Below, in pieces: positions 14,164 to 15,717 of a stretch of DNA of 15,717 bases (the first letter of the stretch is position 1; each line of letters begins with the position of its first letter). Under the pieces are notes generated by a model. It worked only from the letters and a program-made list of their open reading frames with translations, had not been told where the DNA came from and did no database searches. Source of the stretch: JAAERC01 sp965602655 (GTDB taxonomy: Bacteria > Zixibacteria > MSB-5A5 > GN15 > PGXB01); assembly GCA_965602655.1 (NCBI GenBank), contig CBFCZE010000059.1, positions 1 to 15,717 of the forward strand. Direction: 5' to 3'. A program made the position numbers and the translations under genes.

Positions 14164-15717
14164 TTATTTCAATCCCTTTTCTATTTTCTCCAGTCTACTC
14201 TTAAATAAGTCGTTTTCAGCTTTGAGCTCTTTGATTGCCTCGATTAAGACGGCTGTCAGCTTGGTATAGGCAACCATGCGGTTGCCATCGGCATCATGGT
14301 GCACTAACTCAGGCAGCACTGCCTCGACCTCATGAGCCAATAGGCCCATCTGGCGCCGACTCGTTAATCTCAATTTGCTGTCGGCATCTTCTCGCCAGTC
14401 ATAACTGACGCCATTTAAAGCACTAATCGTTTCCAATGCATTATCGATAGGCTCAATGTTTGTCTTTAATTTGGTTTCAGTATAGGCAACTACATCGCCT
14501 GTCAGCGCAATATCGCCAACAACACATAAGGCATGCGTCAGATTGGTAGTACCAATACCTGCTTTGGCGCCATCGGGACCTGTAAACATCGTTATAACCG
14601 GCGGGTCACCGGCCGAGCTTTCAGCGGTTAGAGTTAATTGACTCGATGTGGCAGTCACTTCCATGGAACCGGCGGGATAATTAACATCATCCTTATGCCC
14701 CACTTGCATAAGACCACCTGATAATTCAACGCTGGCATCATCGGTATCATAAACCGCAAGACGTCCTCCCGGTCCTCGCGAAGATTCGGTTAAAATTTCA
14801 AAAGCGATATGTCCGGGTGGTTCCGGCTGGGGATTAAAGCCATAAATAGCGATTCCCTCTGATGGCCCATTATTCCCTATAGACAGTAATTCCCTGCTTG
14901 GTGTACCGATACTGGGCGTTAAATCAAAAATCTTAAATTGCGCCCCATTGGTTGTATTAGTAGTCATAGACATTAGCGGCTCATCCAGATATGCAGATAT
15001 TGGATTATTCAATTTAAAATAATTTTCCGGAGACGATGCGTCAAAATCCATACCGATTTCCAGGGCCGGAATACCGGGCGGTTCCGGTTGCGGATTAAAG
15101 CCATAAATACCCCACCCATATTCACCTCTGGTTGGCGGCGAACAATTAATAGATAATAACTCACGACCATCAATATTTTCGGTATCAAAAAACTTTATTG
15201 CTCCACCGGTATTGGTGTGGCTGTTCAATTCAAGCAGTTTGTATTCAGAACCATCAGGGCCGCCAAATAGCCGTACAAAGCCAGTGTCAGTTGGGGAACC
15301 GCCCATCATAACTCTCGTAACGGTCAATGGTTGGACGCCATGAAGTTCTACAAAACTACCCTTGGCTTCACTGACACCCATTTGCACGACACCTTCGTCT
15401 GTATCGGCGTCAGGATAGTACAGATCAATTTTGTTTTCATTATTTGCCATCAATTTAATCGCCGGTCTGTTATCATCGGGCGGTGGTTTGCTAATAGTCA
15501 GCAAATTTGTTTCACCATCTGCAACAAGCTCAAATGCCGGACCGAGCGGATCACAAGGATCGGGCGGAACGCACGGTTCCGGTGGATGTAACTGCAGTTT
15601 AGTATTGACCTCATCGGCAGTAAGAACGATTGCCGGGTACGTGCCGCATGGTTCTGGTGGAACGCAGGGATCCGGCGGATGAAGTTCAATTATTCCCGGT
15701 TCGGTTACCATATCTCC
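14164..15717 (-). CDS. Repeat-rich surface protein with C-terminal peptidase S74 chaperone domain (N-terminus beyond the window)
   Basis: The frame stays open to the right edge, so the N-terminus, probably with a signal peptide, is missing; the first ATG (15711) lacks a spaced ribosome-binding site. Residues below count from that ATG (515 in total). Near the start are two Cys-Pro units, PCVPPEPC (15-22) and PCVPPDPC (46-53), each within a unit ending in a PA-x-x-L-x-A-type strand. YGFNPQPEPPG occurs twice, near 203-213 and 290-300, within a longer repeat that includes ELLSI. The C-terminal ~110 residues are a peptidase S74 domain (TKLKTNIEPIDNALETISAL; YDWRED; MGLLAHEVEAVLPELV; YTKLTAVLIEAIKEL) ending in a coiled coil. 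In phage tail spikes this domain drives trimer folding, then cuts itself off. A trimeric surface fibre is a reasonable inference. The cleavage Ser appears to be Thr411 here. Confidence 0.85.
   Translation of the reverse strand, partial: GDMVTEPGIIELHPPDPCVPPEPCGTYPAIVLTADEVNTKLQLHPPEPCVPPDPCDPLGPAFELVADGETNLLTISKPPPDDNRPAIKLMANNENKIDLYYPDADTDEGVVQMGVSEAKGSFVELHGVQPLTVTRVMMGGSPTDTGFVRLFGGPDGSEYKLLELNSHTNTGGAIKFFDTENIDGRELLSINCSPPTRGEYGWGIYGFNPQPEPPGIPALEIGMDFDASSPENYFKLNNPISAYLDEPLMSMTTNTTNGAQFKIFDLTPSIGTPSRELLSIGNNGPSEGIAIYGFNPQPEPPGHIAFEILTESSRGPGGRLAVYDTDDASVELSGGLMQVGHKDDVNYPAGSMEVTATSSQLTLTAESSAGDPPVITMFTGPDGAKAGIGTTNLTHALCVVGDIALTGDVVAYTETKLKTNIEPIDNALETISALNGVSYDWREDADSKLRLTSRRQMGLLAHEVEAVLPELVHHDADGNRMVAYTKLTAVLIEAIKELKAENDLFKSRLEKIEKGLK
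14813..14850. repeat. Repeat encoding YGFNPQPEPPG, copy 1
   Basis: A 38-base stretch that closely matches 15074-15111 in the same orientation and reading frame, differing at four positions. It encodes the second (C-terminal) GFNPQPEPPG unit of the S74 protein. Confidence 0.9.
15074..15111. repeat. Repeat encoding YGFNPQPEPPG, copy 2
   Basis: Direct repeat of 14813-14850. It encodes the first GFNPQPEPPG unit. The two copies are 261 bases (87 codons) apart, which sets the size of the protein repeat. Confidence 0.9.

Overview
The window looks like part of the chromosome of a Gram-negative, AT-leaning bacterium. The envelope is shown by a signal-peptide outer-membrane porin ending in Phe, and by a lipoprotein M48 peptidase. 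A dockerin-like tail of the NILDIVFLLNYKYKGG type on a secreted propeller protein, FapA next to chemotaxis genes, and several repeat-built surface proteins are typical of uncultured FCB-group lineages such as Zixibacteria. That assignment is an inference from protein style only. No tRNA, rRNA, CRISPR array, transposase or phage structural cluster was seen.

Layout. Bases 1-4697 hold secreted proteins: a minus-strand protein of fibronectin-III-like modules that runs off the left edge, a minus-strand secreted protein with a conserved Cys pattern, and a plus-strand Asp-box propeller protein with a degenerate dockerin, closed by a clear terminator. Bases 4838-4990 encode a 50-residue lysine-rich protein with a C/C/C/H zinc-knuckle pattern, followed by a bidirectional terminator.

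Bases 5081-10080, all minus strand, are the remains of a chemotaxis cluster. Intact genes are a CheX-type phosphatase, FapA and CheW, plus a porin lying among them. Between and around them are broken genes: a CheB reduced to its first ~45 residues, a CheY reduced to its C-terminal half, a second CheX reduced to its first ~32 residues, and a second CheW with ~86 codons missing and a stop at the joint. A 73-bp piece of the intact cheX is present a second time, between the cheX and cheY remnants. The surviving proteins have no CheA, receptor or complete CheY in the window.

Bases 10528-12376 (plus) hold an unrecognised cytoplasmic protein and the M48 lipoprotein peptidase. Bases 12386-13369 (minus) encode an extended SDR epimerase/reductase convergent with it. 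Bases 13481-15717 (minus) hold a probable two-gene unit: a large surface protein ending in a peptidase-S74 (tail-spike type) intramolecular chaperone domain, then a multi-pass DUF6064-like membrane protein.

The two points most worth following are the chemotaxis gene remnants, with what they say about deletion, strain mixing or assembly, and the S74 protein with its Cys-Pro and GFNPQPEPPG repeats and an altered residue at the expected self-cleavage site.
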